NCBI RefSeq assembly: GCF_002763455.1
Contig: NZ_NIXK01000005.1
Coordinates: 62,001-126,000 of the forward strand
Length of the DNA: 64,000 nucleotides
Direction: 5' to 3'
Origin: Lentibacillus sediminis
Lineage (GTDB): Bacteria > Bacillota > Bacilli > Bacillales > Amphibacillaceae
Shown one piece after another: positions 43,897-52,791 of this stretch. How positions within the stretch are numbered: the stretch's first letter is position 1; each line of letters opens with the position of its first letter. Below the pieces are notes generated by a model, which made no database searches, had not been told where the DNA came from, and saw only the letters and a list, made by a program, of their open reading frames with translations. The translations under genes and the position numbers were made by a program.

Positions 43897-46800
43897 GTCT
43901 CCTCCTTAATGATAAGGAAAGAGATAAGCTCCAATTCATCAAAATCCAACTGTATGTCTGTCTGCATGGAAGTCGAAGTCCCTCCGGGTGAGAAAAAACT
44001 TTCAAATGCATCACTGTCTTGTTTGTCCTTTACTATATCAATAGATTGCTGCAGCAAGTCAGTATATCGCTGCATATCTTCTCCATCGTTAGTTTCTTCA
44101 TTGAATTGTTTTACTAAATTTTTAAAGGGTTTGTTCACCCCAAGTGAAAGTTTTCGATAATAATCTAGAATCTTTTTTGCATTTGTGAAATGGAGATGAA
44201 CGTCTCCTTCTTCTGTCAAATACAATAAAATGTACGGTGCTAAACTGTTATTAGTCATATCAAAATTCTCTGTTTGCAGGAAACAAAAAATAACCCCTGG
44301 TTTTGCATCTTCAAACTCTTTAGTTGTTGCAAGTGCATACATGCCTTTCGGGGCTTTCTGTAAATCATTTCCATTTTCCTTTAGGGCAACGCTTAAATCA
44401 CTTTTGAATTCCGTATAAGTCAAATCAGTAATGGAAATTGCCCCTGAGACATCTTCTAGGTTGACTACCTCATCCTGAAGGTGTTTTAGCTGATTGCGAC
44501 GGTATTCTATATCGTGCATTTCTTTGCTCGAAATGTCGAGTATATCTTCTTCCCCTGTTGCGGATGTACTTAATATCTTCATTCGTCCTTTTACACGATC
44601 TTCTAAATTAATATATTCATCAATTTCCATATTTGGCCAGAAGTTTACAAGCTTAATATACTTGTTTCGTGAGCCAATTCGATCAATCCTTCCAAACCGC
44701 TGAATCACCCTGACAGGATTCCAATGTATATCATAATTAATAAGATAATCGCAGTCTTGTAAGTTTTGCCCTTCAGAAATACAATCTGTTGCTATCATTA
44801 TATCGATTTCTTCTTGGAGCTTTTCAGCTATATTATCCCGTTCTTTAGAGATCGGTGAAAAGTTGACCAGAATATCATTAATATCCTTTGTTCTTATTCC
44901 TTTTAATGTTGTTTTATTCTCACCTGAACCTACCACAAGCGCTGTGTGTAAACCACTTTTCTTCAATTCATCAGCCAGTTGTTTATATAAGTATTTAGCT
45001 GTATCCGCAAATGCAGAAAATATGATGATTTTTTGATTGCCATGATTGATTGGGTTTTCTATTTTTTTCTGGATCAATCCTTTTAGCATATCTAATTTTT
45101 CATCTCTGCTAGCAATGATTTGAGACGAACGTGAGAGTAATTCAGTCAAGATGCTTAAATCATTTTCCAAATCATCCAGCCATTTCACATGGTCGATATC
45201 AAATAACTTGATTTTAATCTTTTCACTTCCTACAGTGATTGCTTCGATTGCATCATCATCCATATCCTCGATATCTTCAGTAACATAGGATCCTGGACTA
45301 TAGGTTCTATTATTTTTTTTAAGTAAGTCTATTGTTTCTTCCAGTCTACGAACAAGCCTTTCAAGCGTCTTATTAAATGAATGAATGGAGCTTTCCAAAC
45401 GTTTGAATATATTCACTTTCATTAAAGACGCTACGGCAGATTCGCGGTCTGTTTGCTTAAACACCCCTGAACCTCTTCCGACTTTTGTGTCGTACAATTC
45501 TTCATAATGCTTCCTCTTGGCGGGTAGAATATAATTCATTGGTTTATAGATGCCAAATGTCAATGATTCAATCCGTTCGTTTACCTCATCCATCTCTATA
45601 AACTCTTTACGGTTATCTATATCTGCCTTCATATTGTCAGGTTTTAACCGTTGAGGAAATTCACCTATTTCCTCAATCCCGTAATATTTTTCAATATGCT
45701 TCCTGCTTCTGGCTATGGTAAGTAAGTCAAGTAACTGAAAGTAATCCGGATCAACCATATCGAGGAAGTTCTCTGTTGTACGTTTTTCAGTTGGCAATTC
45801 CGACCACTGATTGAAAACGGTTTGTGCCATTTTTAATGTATGTTCAATTGATTCAATACCATCATTGTTTAAAGTGTTATCTTTATCCTCCGTAATAAAG
45901 GCTATTTGGTTTTTAATGTCGCTCATTTTATTATTGACCGGAGTAGCAGAGAGGAGAAGCACCTTTGTCTTAACCCCTTTTTTAATGATATCTTGCATCA
46001 ACTTCTGATATCGTGTTAATCGATCTTTTCGCGGATTGTTATTGCGGAAGTTATGTGACTCGTCAATAACGACTAGGTCATAATTGGACCAATTGACCAT
46101 ATCAAGATTAATCTCCCCAGAGTGTCCACCCTCACGACTAAGATCCGTATGATTCAGTACGTCATAATTGAAGCGGTCATCAATTAGCACATTTCTTTTA
46201 TCATTTTGTGTGTACACTGTCCAGTTATCCCTTAGTTTCTTCGGACTCAGAACAAGAACACGATCATTTCTCAACTCATAATATTTAATGACAGCAAGTG
46301 CGGAAAAAGTCTTTCCAAGTCCAACGCTGTCAGCAAGAATACAACCGTTATGCTTTTCAATTTTGTCGATAATCCCAACAACCCCATCACGTTGAAAAGC
46401 GTAAAGCTTATTCCATATAATTGTGTTCTTGAAGTTTGTTCCCTTTTTAATAATTTTCTCTTCATCAAGACTTTCCAATACATTTGAAAAAATATTGTAC
46501 AATGTCACAAAGTAAAGCCATTCAGGGGAGTTTTCTTTATAAATGAACTTAAGTTGATTAAGTACTTCATCTGTTACATCTTGTACCTTCTCTTCGTCAT
46601 GCCATATTTGATCAAATTCTTTCATGGACTGGCTGATTAATTCAGCATGGTTCAACACAACCGGAAAGCTGGCAAAGCGATTTGATTCCGTAATGCCAAG
46701 GCCATCCGCTGTGAATTCAATTTCGGATTGCAAAGACAAGCTTTCTTTTCCGTCTGCTTGTTCAACAAGGAGTTCTTTCGGAAACTGTGTTTCACCAATA

Positions 46801-47168
46801 ATTGTTTTGAATTGTGCTCTTTCTTTTATCCATTTTGTCGCCTTTGCAGCAATATGGTTCGATATCATTTTGTTTCGCAACTGGATTTCAAAATGATTAC
46901 CATCAAATTTAGGCAGTTCTGCTGTTTCTTCCTGATTCTGACTGATCCTATATTGCCTTTTTAATTCAGTTTCTTTTTTATAAAATGTTGGTTTTGTATA
47001 TAGAAAACGGAATTCCCCGGTCTTCTCCAGTTCCCTCTTTAATTCATAGTAAGCAAACAAACTGAAGTAAGCAGATGCGATTGCAACTTTTGACCCGCCT
47101 TTTATTTCAGCTTTCAGCATATTTATCAGGGTGTTTTGCCCTTTGTTATCTACCATTTTGAAATCCAT
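43893..47168 (-). CDS. SNF2-family helicase with N-terminal PLD-like domain
   Basis: A 1091-residue protein. Residues 1-170 resemble the PLD-like fold found on such helicases (GSKVAIASAYFSLFAYYELK), but no intact HKD box is visible. The SF2/SNF2 motor has ILADSVGLGKTFSALAVIKY, DLVVIDESHNFRN, LLLSATPVNN, IIIFSAFADTAKYL and VIQRFGRIDRIGSRNK. The start at 47168 has AGGTGG at good spacing. It is the first gene of a four-gene operon with DUF4391, mod and res. SNF2 helicases with methylases also occur in class 1 DISARM (DrmD with DrmMI), so a functional link to the nearby DISARM-like operon is conceivable. Confidence 0.85.
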   Translation of the reverse strand: MDFKMVDNKGQNTLINMLKAEIKGGSKVAIASAYFSLFAYYELKRELEKTGEFRFLYTKPTFYKKETELKRQYRISQNQEETAELPKFDGNHFEIQLRNKMISNHIAAKATKWIKERAQFKTIIGETQFPKELLVEQADGKESLSLQSEIEFTADGLGITESNRFASFPVVLNHAELISQSMKEFDQIWHDEEKVQDVTDEVLNQLKFIYKENSPEWLYFVTLYNIFSNVLESLDEEKIIKKGTNFKNTIIWNKLYAFQRDGVVGIIDKIEKHNGCILADSVGLGKTFSALAVIKYYELRNDRVLVLSPKKLRDNWTVYTQNDKRNVLIDDRFNYDVLNHTDLSREGGHSGEINLDMVNWSNYDLVVIDESHNFRNNNPRKDRLTRYQKLMQDIIKKGVKTKVLLLSATPVNNKMSDIKNQIAFITEDKDNTLNNDGIESIEHTLKMAQTVFNQWSELPTEKRTTENFLDMVDPDYFQLLDLLTIARSRKHIEKYYGIEEIGEFPQRLKPDNMKADIDNRKEFIEMDEVNERIESLTFGIYKPMNYILPAKRKHYEELYDTKVGRGSGVFKQTDRESAVASLMKVNIFKRLESSIHSFNKTLERLVRRLEETIDLLKKNNRTYSPGSYVTEDIEDMDDDAIEAITVGSEKIKIKLFDIDHVKWLDDLENDLSILTELLSRSSQIIASRDEKLDMLKGLIQKKIENPINHGNQKIIIFSAFADTAKYLYKQLADELKKSGLHTALVVGSGENKTTLKGIRTKDINDILVNFSPISKERDNIAEKLQEEIDIMIATDCISEGQNLQDCDYLINYDIHWNPVRVIQRFGRIDRIGSRNKYIKLVNFWPNMEIDEYINLEDRVKGRMKILSTSATGEEDILDISSKEMHDIEYRRNQLKHLQDEVVNLEDVSGAISITDLTYTEFKSDLSVALKENGNDLQKAPKGMYALATTKEFEDAKPGVIFCFLQTENFDMTNNSLAPYILLYLTEEGDVHLHFTNAKKILDYYRKLSLGVNKPFKNLVKQFNEETNDGEDMQRYTDLLQQSIDIVKDKQDSDAFESFFSPGGTSTSMQTDIQLDFDELELISFLIIKEET

Positions 47169-47267
47169 ATCGCTCGCCACCTATATAACTTGTGATCAAT
47201 GAAAAGAGTGTACTAAGTCTATCTTACCATTTTTAGAAATATAGAACAAAATTGTTCTTCTTTTAAA

Positions 47268-48092
47268 TCACTGTGTATTATTAGCTTTTGCTAATAACTT
47301 TTCACACTTACGTAAAAGGTCTTCCGTTTGCTCAACTAATATAATTAATTCTGCTAAAGCAAAATTATTCATAAAATCCTGTACATGAGCTAAATCATTT
47401 CTAAGGCCCTCAAGTTTTTTAAAATATTTATCACCTTTATTTTTAGAGCCGAATGGAAGTAGAGGAAGAATTTCTTCGTTTTTTAAAATAATATCTCGTT
47501 TATCGCATAATTGAAGGCAGTCGATCAACTCAATTTCTTCATTCGACTGTTTTCGTTGATTGTATATTTCTTCAGTCTTCTTTATTCTATTATCTGCCAA
47601 ATAACCTTTCCAAGACCTATTTGTCGAATTTCCCTTAATTAATTTTAGTAAATACATTTCCACCATGGAAACTAAGCCAAATAACAAAAGCTGCACCGGC
47701 GTTTTCTGAAAATCTGATTTTGTTACTATTTTTGTGACTTTATTCCCTTCTAACACAAAAATTCGGCTGGTCCCTTTAAAAAGGTATAAAGCATTAATTA
47801 GTGGTGTAGTATCTGATACGACTTCTCCTGGAATGAAATCTTTTCGATATTCCCCACATTTATTACTTCTTTCTTTTTCTAAGTCTTCATAATCAATATA
47901 CCCTATAATTTTCCCATCCTCTTCTACCCCAACGTTATCGAAGTCATACTTATTCATATACTCCCATGCCTGGTTTATAGAATCATTAGAATTAAATGTT
48001 TTCATATCTTCTGATATATGATTTACATTTATATCTTTTTCAAATAAATTACGTAAGCTTTTGTGCGGTGTGATTTCTTTATTTACAATCAT
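47268..48092 (-). CDS. CBS-domain protein with C-terminal HEPN-like RNase motif
   Basis: A 274-residue protein. Residues 15-130 look like a pair of CBS domains: SINQAWEYMNKYDFDNVGVE then EDGKIIGYIDYEDL, and NALYLFKGTSRIFVLEGNKV then TKIVTKSDF. The C-terminal half is helical and holds LRNDLAHVQDF (residues 230-240), matching the RxxxxH catalytic motif of HEPN ribonucleases (RNDLAH). CBS pairs bind adenine nucleotides, so the architecture suggests a ligand-gated RNase. GGAGG precedes the ATG. It sits alone between the SNF2/type III and McrBC-like operons. Confidence 0.65.
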   Translation of the reverse strand: MIVNKEITPHKSLRNLFEKDINVNHISEDMKTFNSNDSINQAWEYMNKYDFDNVGVEEDGKIIGYIDYEDLEKERSNKCGEYRKDFIPGEVVSDTTPLINALYLFKGTSRIFVLEGNKVTKIVTKSDFQKTPVQLLLFGLVSMVEMYLLKLIKGNSTNRSWKGYLADNRIKKTEEIYNQRKQSNEEIELIDCLQLCDKRDIILKNEEILPLLPFGSKNKGDKYFKKLEGLRNDLAHVQDFMNNFALAELIILVEQTEDLLRKCEKLLAKANNTQ

Positions 48093-48163
48093 AATAGATT
48101 CGCCTCCAATGAATAATTTATATTTTATTTTCTATCAATAACAAGGTTTGGAATTTGCTATCA

Positions 48164-48499
48164 CTATACATAAAGCACCCTCTCCAAATAATCCCCATAC
48201 CCATCAAAAACAGCCACTCCCTGCCCCTTCAACTCCATCCAAATCTCCCTATCAAGCGCATATGGACTCCGGTTCTTCAGTGACTCAACATCCTCCTCAC
48301 TCAATGTCATTTCATAATATTTCTCACCATTTTTCACAACAAACACATAATCCTTGAACTTCATAATATTAACCTCAAAATTGTCATCCCATTCTTTTAA
48401 CTGACGTTCAACACAATTACCCCCTACATGAAGCAAGAATTCCTCAGCCTTTAGATTTTTTGACATATAACCCCTGATCCACCCACTGCTGTTCATCAT
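48164..48499 (-). CDS. Hypothetical protein (111 aa)
   Basis: A soluble 111-residue protein containing WIRGYMSKNLKAEEFLLHVG, an alternating hydrophobic stretch NIMKFKDYVFVVKNGEKYYE, and an acidic SEEDVESLKNRSPYALDRE segment. Adjacent ATG codons at 48499 and 48496 follow GGATG. No motif or family is recognised. It lies downstream of the M20-type peptidase gene, beyond a 198-base gap in which no gene was seen. Confidence 0.55.
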   Translation of the reverse strand: MMNSSGWIRGYMSKNLKAEEFLLHVGGNCVERQLKEWDDNFEVNIMKFKDYVFVVKNGEKYYEMTLSEEDVESLKNRSPYALDREIWMELKGQGVAVFDGYGDYLERVLYV

Positions 48500-48697
48500 T
48501 CAACATCCTTTCTTATCAATATTGAATTTTATTTAGGAAAAGCCCTTCATCGCAATTGATTGCAACAAAGGGCGCCAACCGTTTGCTATCATTCAAAGCC
48601 ATGCCTTTGTGGAAGGAGCAGATTTCTGTGAATTCTTTGAGCTAGTACTCTCGTTCACTCTTAATAACCATACGATGATAATACTGTAAAGCTTATG

Positions 48698-50083
48698 CTA
48701 GCCTGTAATCTCCATTACAAGTTCTTTCCTTTCAATTTCCCGCATCACACGACGCAAGCCTTTCACATTATTAAATACACCTTTAATCAGCTCCACGGTT
48801 TCATAGGCTGCTTCAATATCCAAAGACTCTTCATCCGTATGTTCATTCATATACCCTACAGAAAGGTTAACACTTTGAATGCCATGTTCTGCCCAGATTC
48901 TCGTATCACTGCTACCGCCATTTGTACAATTCCAACCAGTCAAACCTTCCCCTGCAGCTACTTCTTCAAAGAATTCCCCATACGCTCCATCACAAAATGG
49001 AATGGATCCACCACACGATGTCACAATATCACCTTTACCACGGCGATCGACAACAATTGCCGCACCTGTTCCCCATAGGAAGTACTCATCCATATTGCGT
49101 GCTCCTACAAGGCCAGACTCTTCCTCTACCGTAAAGATATATTTCACCTTACCACTAAAGTTTGAATTCACCAGATACTCCGCAACGTTTAGCAGTACAG
49201 CTACACCGGCTCTGTCATCCGCTCCGAGTATTCCTTTGTTACTTGACCATATCGTATCAGCCTTTATAATTTTGCGGTCAGATTCTATTTCAAAAGCAGT
49301 ATCCAGATGAGCATTCAGTAAAATGGTTGGGTCACTTCCTGATTTATATGTCTTTTCAGCCAGTATATTTCCATGTCGATCGGTTGAAATAAAATCTACA
49401 AAGGGGTGGAGCTTATCTTTCACAAATTCACGCACTTGGCTTTCATTACCGCTTTCTCCAGGTATTGATAAGAGCTGCTCAAGTGAAATGTAAAACATCT
49501 GCTCTTTGATATACTCTATTCCTAACTCAAGCCAATTTTCTTCAATGACACTCATTTTTTCAGCCAAATCAAGCAGTTCGTTTCGCTTTAAATGCAAAGA
49601 AACATGAAAATAATCTCGCTGTTCACGATGGTATACCCGTTTCATTCCTAATGCAAAAAGCAGCTCTGCCATCTGATTGATATCTCTTTCCTTCGTCACC
49701 AAGACATGAGGTACCCTTCGCTCATGCCCATCACAAGAGCCTGTCGTATGAAACCCAAGTCGATTTAACTGGCGCACGACCCCGCTTATATACGTGTCCA
49801 GCTCCTCAATCTTTGGTTCCTCCTGGCCCGGTTCGAACCACAGACCTTCAACTCTTCCCCGATTCGGAAATTTAAGGCATTGAATCCATTCCTTTTCACC
49901 AATAGGTTCTTCTGCAAGAACCAAGTTTTTATCTTCCACACAGTAAGATACTCTAGCCTTTTCCAGACAACTTATTAGGAACGCCAAATTCCCCTTCGTT
50001 TCCATTTCACAGTTAAAAACATTTACCGCTTCTTCCTGCAGCTTCCACCCATGCCGAACAAATAATTGATCCCACGTTTTCAT
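48698..50083 (-). CDS. M20-family metallopeptidase fused to a novel N-terminal domain
   Basis: A 461-residue protein. Residues 200-461 carry M20 metallopeptidase motifs: LLNAHLDTAFE (zinc His), LGADDRAGVAVLLN (bridging Asp), FTVEEESGLVGARN (catalytic Glu), VVDRRGKGDIV and SVGYMNEHTDEES (last His). Residues 1-195 do not belong to that family; they include HTTGSCDGHERRVPHVLV with possible metal ligands and alternating hydrophobic segments. AAGGGGATG precedes the ATG. It follows the TPR/winged-helix gene by about 60 bases in the McrBC-like cluster. The substrate is unknown; a peptide or peptidoglycan-derived compound is possible. Confidence 0.75.
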   Translation of the reverse strand: MKTWDQLFVRHGWKLQEEAVNVFNCEMETKGNLAFLISCLEKARVSYCVEDKNLVLAEEPIGEKEWIQCLKFPNRGRVEGLWFEPGQEEPKIEELDTYISGVVRQLNRLGFHTTGSCDGHERRVPHVLVTKERDINQMAELLFALGMKRVYHREQRDYFHVSLHLKRNELLDLAEKMSVIEENWLELGIEYIKEQMFYISLEQLLSIPGESGNESQVREFVKDKLHPFVDFISTDRHGNILAEKTYKSGSDPTILLNAHLDTAFEIESDRKIIKADTIWSSNKGILGADDRAGVAVLLNVAEYLVNSNFSGKVKYIFTVEEESGLVGARNMDEYFLWGTGAAIVVDRRGKGDIVTSCGGSIPFCDGAYGEFFEEVAAGEGLTGWNCTNGGSSDTRIWAEHGIQSVNLSVGYMNEHTDEESLDIEAAYETVELIKGVFNNVKGLRRVMREIERKELVMEITG

Positions 50084-50143
50084 AAAAGATCATCCCCTTT
50101 TGATTTGTGAATAAAGTATCTCCAAAAGCGGATGACACCCATG

Positions 50144-51196
50144 TCATTGATCCAATATAAACGTGCTATCAATGCGATGCATGATGATGTAAGGTATGGA
50201 ACGTGTATAAAAATATACAGGCTCATTGTTTAATGAATCACTCCTAATAACTGTTTCAGGTACACCTTTCTCTCCCATTTTTCTCTCCAATCGGCGCACA
50301 TTCTGTGTGAATGTGTTATTAGGAATTTCGCCAGTTTTATCATTAACTGAAAAAATCTCCGAAAAGTGATTCTTAGTAGCAGGAGATTGCTCCGTTGTAT
50401 TCAGCAAGAAGTATCGCAGCATTTCAGCTTGATTCACGGATAACTTTATATCTTTTCCATTATAAATGAGGAAGTGCTCGCGATCGGAAAAATAAAGAAT
50501 AATTGTGTCCAGCAAACTCTCGTCAATGGCAATGTCCTCACATTTTTCCTTCGTACATCGGCTTTTTCCATCTGGGGTTACCATTGTAAAAGCGTTAGCT
50601 TCCAAATATCCTTCATTTTGTTGAATAACTTCATATAGTGAGGACATCTTAAGCTTAGGTGCATGATCCATATAAATTCCACTATCTAAATCCTGCAGCG
50701 CTTGATTAGCTTCTTCCGCAAGATGTAGCGCACTATTAGTTAGATACATCTGCGTATTGTACAGCTGCTGATTCGTAAGTCTGTACTCGGAATTACTGTA
50801 GACATCATGATATTTAGCTGCACTCCGGAAATGAAGAATTGCCGACACATAGATTTTCTTTTTATAATCCAAAAAGCCTAAACGATAATGAGCAATCGGA
50901 ATTTTCCTGTCATACTTGAGGGCTCTCCTTAGGCTTGATTCAGCTACGCGGTCATCTTTTTGATATTGTGTTTTCAAATAAGTTCCATAATGGACTAGAT
51001 AAAAAATGAGTTTCTTTTTGATATAAGATAAGCTTGAACCATATTCATTTTCATTATCAGCATTAATTCTTTTGTAGAGTTCTTCATATACGGATATGAC
51101 TTCAGAATGGTAGTTATACGTTTCCTCCTCCAGCAACTCAACAAGTTCTACTTCCAAATCAAAAAGCTCGTGAATTGTCTTCGTTCGTAAAGACAT
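50144..51196 (-). CDS. TPR-like protein with C-terminal winged-helix-like domain
   Basis: A 350-residue protein. The N-terminal two thirds are helical with TPR-like repeats (SSLRRALKYDRKIPIAHYRL, YVSAILHFRSAAKYHDVYSN). Near the C-terminus, IYNGKDIKLSVNQAEMLRYF followed by NNTFTQNVRRLERKMGEKG resembles an OmpR-type winged-helix DNA-binding domain. The order (sensor first, wing last) is the reverse of SARP regulators. AAGAAGG precedes the ATG. It lies between the McrC-like gene, after a 311-base gap, and the M20 peptidase gene. It may be the regulator of this cluster; no family name is certain. Confidence 0.6.
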   Translation of the reverse strand: MSLRTKTIHELFDLEVELVELLEEETYNYHSEVISVYEELYKRINADNENEYGSSLSYIKKKLIFYLVHYGTYLKTQYQKDDRVAESSLRRALKYDRKIPIAHYRLGFLDYKKKIYVSAILHFRSAAKYHDVYSNSEYRLTNQQLYNTQMYLTNSALHLAEEANQALQDLDSGIYMDHAPKLKMSSLYEVIQQNEGYLEANAFTMVTPDGKSRCTKEKCEDIAIDESLLDTIILYFSDREHFLIYNGKDIKLSVNQAEMLRYFLLNTTEQSPATKNHFSEIFSVNDKTGEIPNNTFTQNVRRLERKMGEKGVPETVIRSDSLNNEPVYFYTRSIPYIIMHRIDSTFILDQ

Positions 51197-51507
51197 GCTT
51201 CAGACCTTCTTTCGTTTTACTTTTAAAAGCACATTATTTCTAATTAAAACGACTACATAAACTAAAGTAGATTTTTGATGAGGTGATAATTGAGTTCCGG
51301 CATATATTGACCATTAGATTACGAGTTGCCACTTTGTGACTTCATGCACTCAACAGATAGGGTAAGCATCCACCTAGCGGCATCTCTTTATAATGGACCC
51401 AAGATTTTAGACACGAGAAAAAGAGATGTTAATTTAAAAACTCTCTTGCCCTTTCTTCTACTAAGAAATTTACTAAACTGTATCATGTGCAGTTCTACCA
51501 TGAATAA
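51197..51507. other. Gap between the McrC-like and TPR/winged-helix genes
   Basis: No gene is visible. Around 51391-51417 the string GGACCCAAGATTTTAGACAC resembles the terminal sequence of some IS3-family elements, so a solo IS end may remain here. The promoter of the downstream gene probably lies at the left end of this gap. Confidence 0.3.
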
Positions 51508-52791
51508 CTATACTTTTAAATTAAAGAAGTCCCCTTGTCTTACAATGCGAACCATATCCAATTCTGTATCACCCTTTACCTCCACATCCCCAACACAAAG
51601 CATTCCACTCACATCAACATTCCCATCAAGCATGTATGCCCCCTTGCGATCTTTTACAAAATGGAGATAATCCAGCAACTCCTCCAGCCCAGTAATCGCA
51701 TATTCCATTCTAGCTGTATTTTTCACTTCACCTATTACTATTTTTACAAGTTCATCTGTTCTTTTATCAACTATCTCCAAAAGGAAGTCTGGTCGCCCTC
51801 GCCATAAATCATCGGATTTCTTTTTACCGAATATCTTTTCCGTTATTTCATTGGCTGTTTTCATTGATTGGAATTTTTGCTTCAGATATAGATTGTCACT
51901 TTCTTTAATCTCACTGCCGGCAATACGAAACAATACTGTACCAGAGCCAACAGAATCATGATAAAGCTTATAAACATAGTCTTCCTTATTCCATGAGGCT
52001 GCCATACTTTGCGACCCATCCATGAGATGCAGCTGACTTTCCGCTGCACTATGTTTTATCAGTTGGATAATCCAATACAACTCTATCAAAACATCCTTAT
52101 TGTCCGGTGCGATAAATGTTTCACGAAGCAGGGTCCTGATATCTTCTTCACTATAAAAACCATCCACTAACCTGCGATAGGATAAAAGCAACTCTGCCGC
52201 TTGACGGTAAAGCTTGTTACGATGAGTTACCATTTTTTGTACAACTCGATCTGAAACACGCACCTCATCCACTCGCTGCAAATAAATATTCCTCTTATAC
52301 GCATGCAGAATGTTTAATTTTAACTCCTGCCATTCTTTGAACCAAGATGTTTTCTCAAACCCTGCAATATATTCATTCTTAAATAAACTGCTGTAGAATA
52401 CCCCTAACAATTCTTTCAGGATCTGATTTTCAGGAATATTATAAGAGCGAACATTTTCATTTGTCGAAAATATAGTTCTATCCTTATAATTTCGCGCTAA
52501 GCGTTCTTTTGTCGTCTGATCCCAATCAATCTGCCCTCTCACTTCCCCCATAAAAGTTTCTGTTTTCATATTGGTTGTCGTCTTGAAACGTTTAAGTAAT
52601 AAAGGCAAATCCCTTACAAAATCTTTCGCTTCTGTTCTCAGCAAAAAACGAAGGATCAGCAGTTGTTCCAGGTTGGCTATATTCACATTTATTTTTGATA
52701 AAAATGAATTGATACTCAAGAACCCCGATTTCAAATACCCATGAAGATAACCAGAGATTTCTTCAAGCAGTTCTTCTTCACTCATTTTCAT
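51508..52791 (-). CDS. McrC-like restriction endonuclease subunit
   Basis: A 427-residue protein. The C-terminal half contains a PD-(D/E)xK nuclease signature: GRPDFLLEIVDKRTDELVKI then VIGEVKNTARMEY, with Asp in PDFL and the EVK box. The N-terminal part is helical and would contact the AAA+ partner. The start codon overlaps the McrB-like stop by four bases (ATGA), so both are made together. In McrBC systems the C subunit cuts modified DNA after B-driven translocation. It is divergent from Escherichia coli McrC, so the assignment rests on motif and pairing. Confidence 0.75.
   Translation of the reverse strand: MKMSEEELLEEISGYLHGYLKSGFLSINSFLSKINVNIANLEQLLILRFLLRTEAKDFVRDLPLLLKRFKTTTNMKTETFMGEVRGQIDWDQTTKERLARNYKDRTIFSTNENVRSYNIPENQILKELLGVFYSSLFKNEYIAGFEKTSWFKEWQELKLNILHAYKRNIYLQRVDEVRVSDRVVQKMVTHRNKLYRQAAELLLSYRRLVDGFYSEEDIRTLLRETFIAPDNKDVLIELYWIIQLIKHSAAESQLHLMDGSQSMAASWNKEDYVYKLYHDSVGSGTVLFRIAGSEIKESDNLYLKQKFQSMKTANEITEKIFGKKKSDDLWRGRPDFLLEIVDKRTDELVKIVIGEVKNTARMEYAITGLEELLDYLHFVKDRKGAYMLDGNVDVSGMLCVGDVEVKGDTELDMVRIVRQGDFFNLKV

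Noticed and set aside
43893-44420. PLD active-site claim for the SNF2 helicase
   Set aside because: The N-terminal domain resembles the PLD fold but no HxKxxxxD box is visible, so phosphodiesterase activity was not asserted.
51391-51417. IS3-family element at the string GGACCCAAGATTTTAGACAC
   Set aside because: Only a terminal-like string is present, with no transposase fragment or paired end, so it was noted in a gap entry but not called a mobile element.
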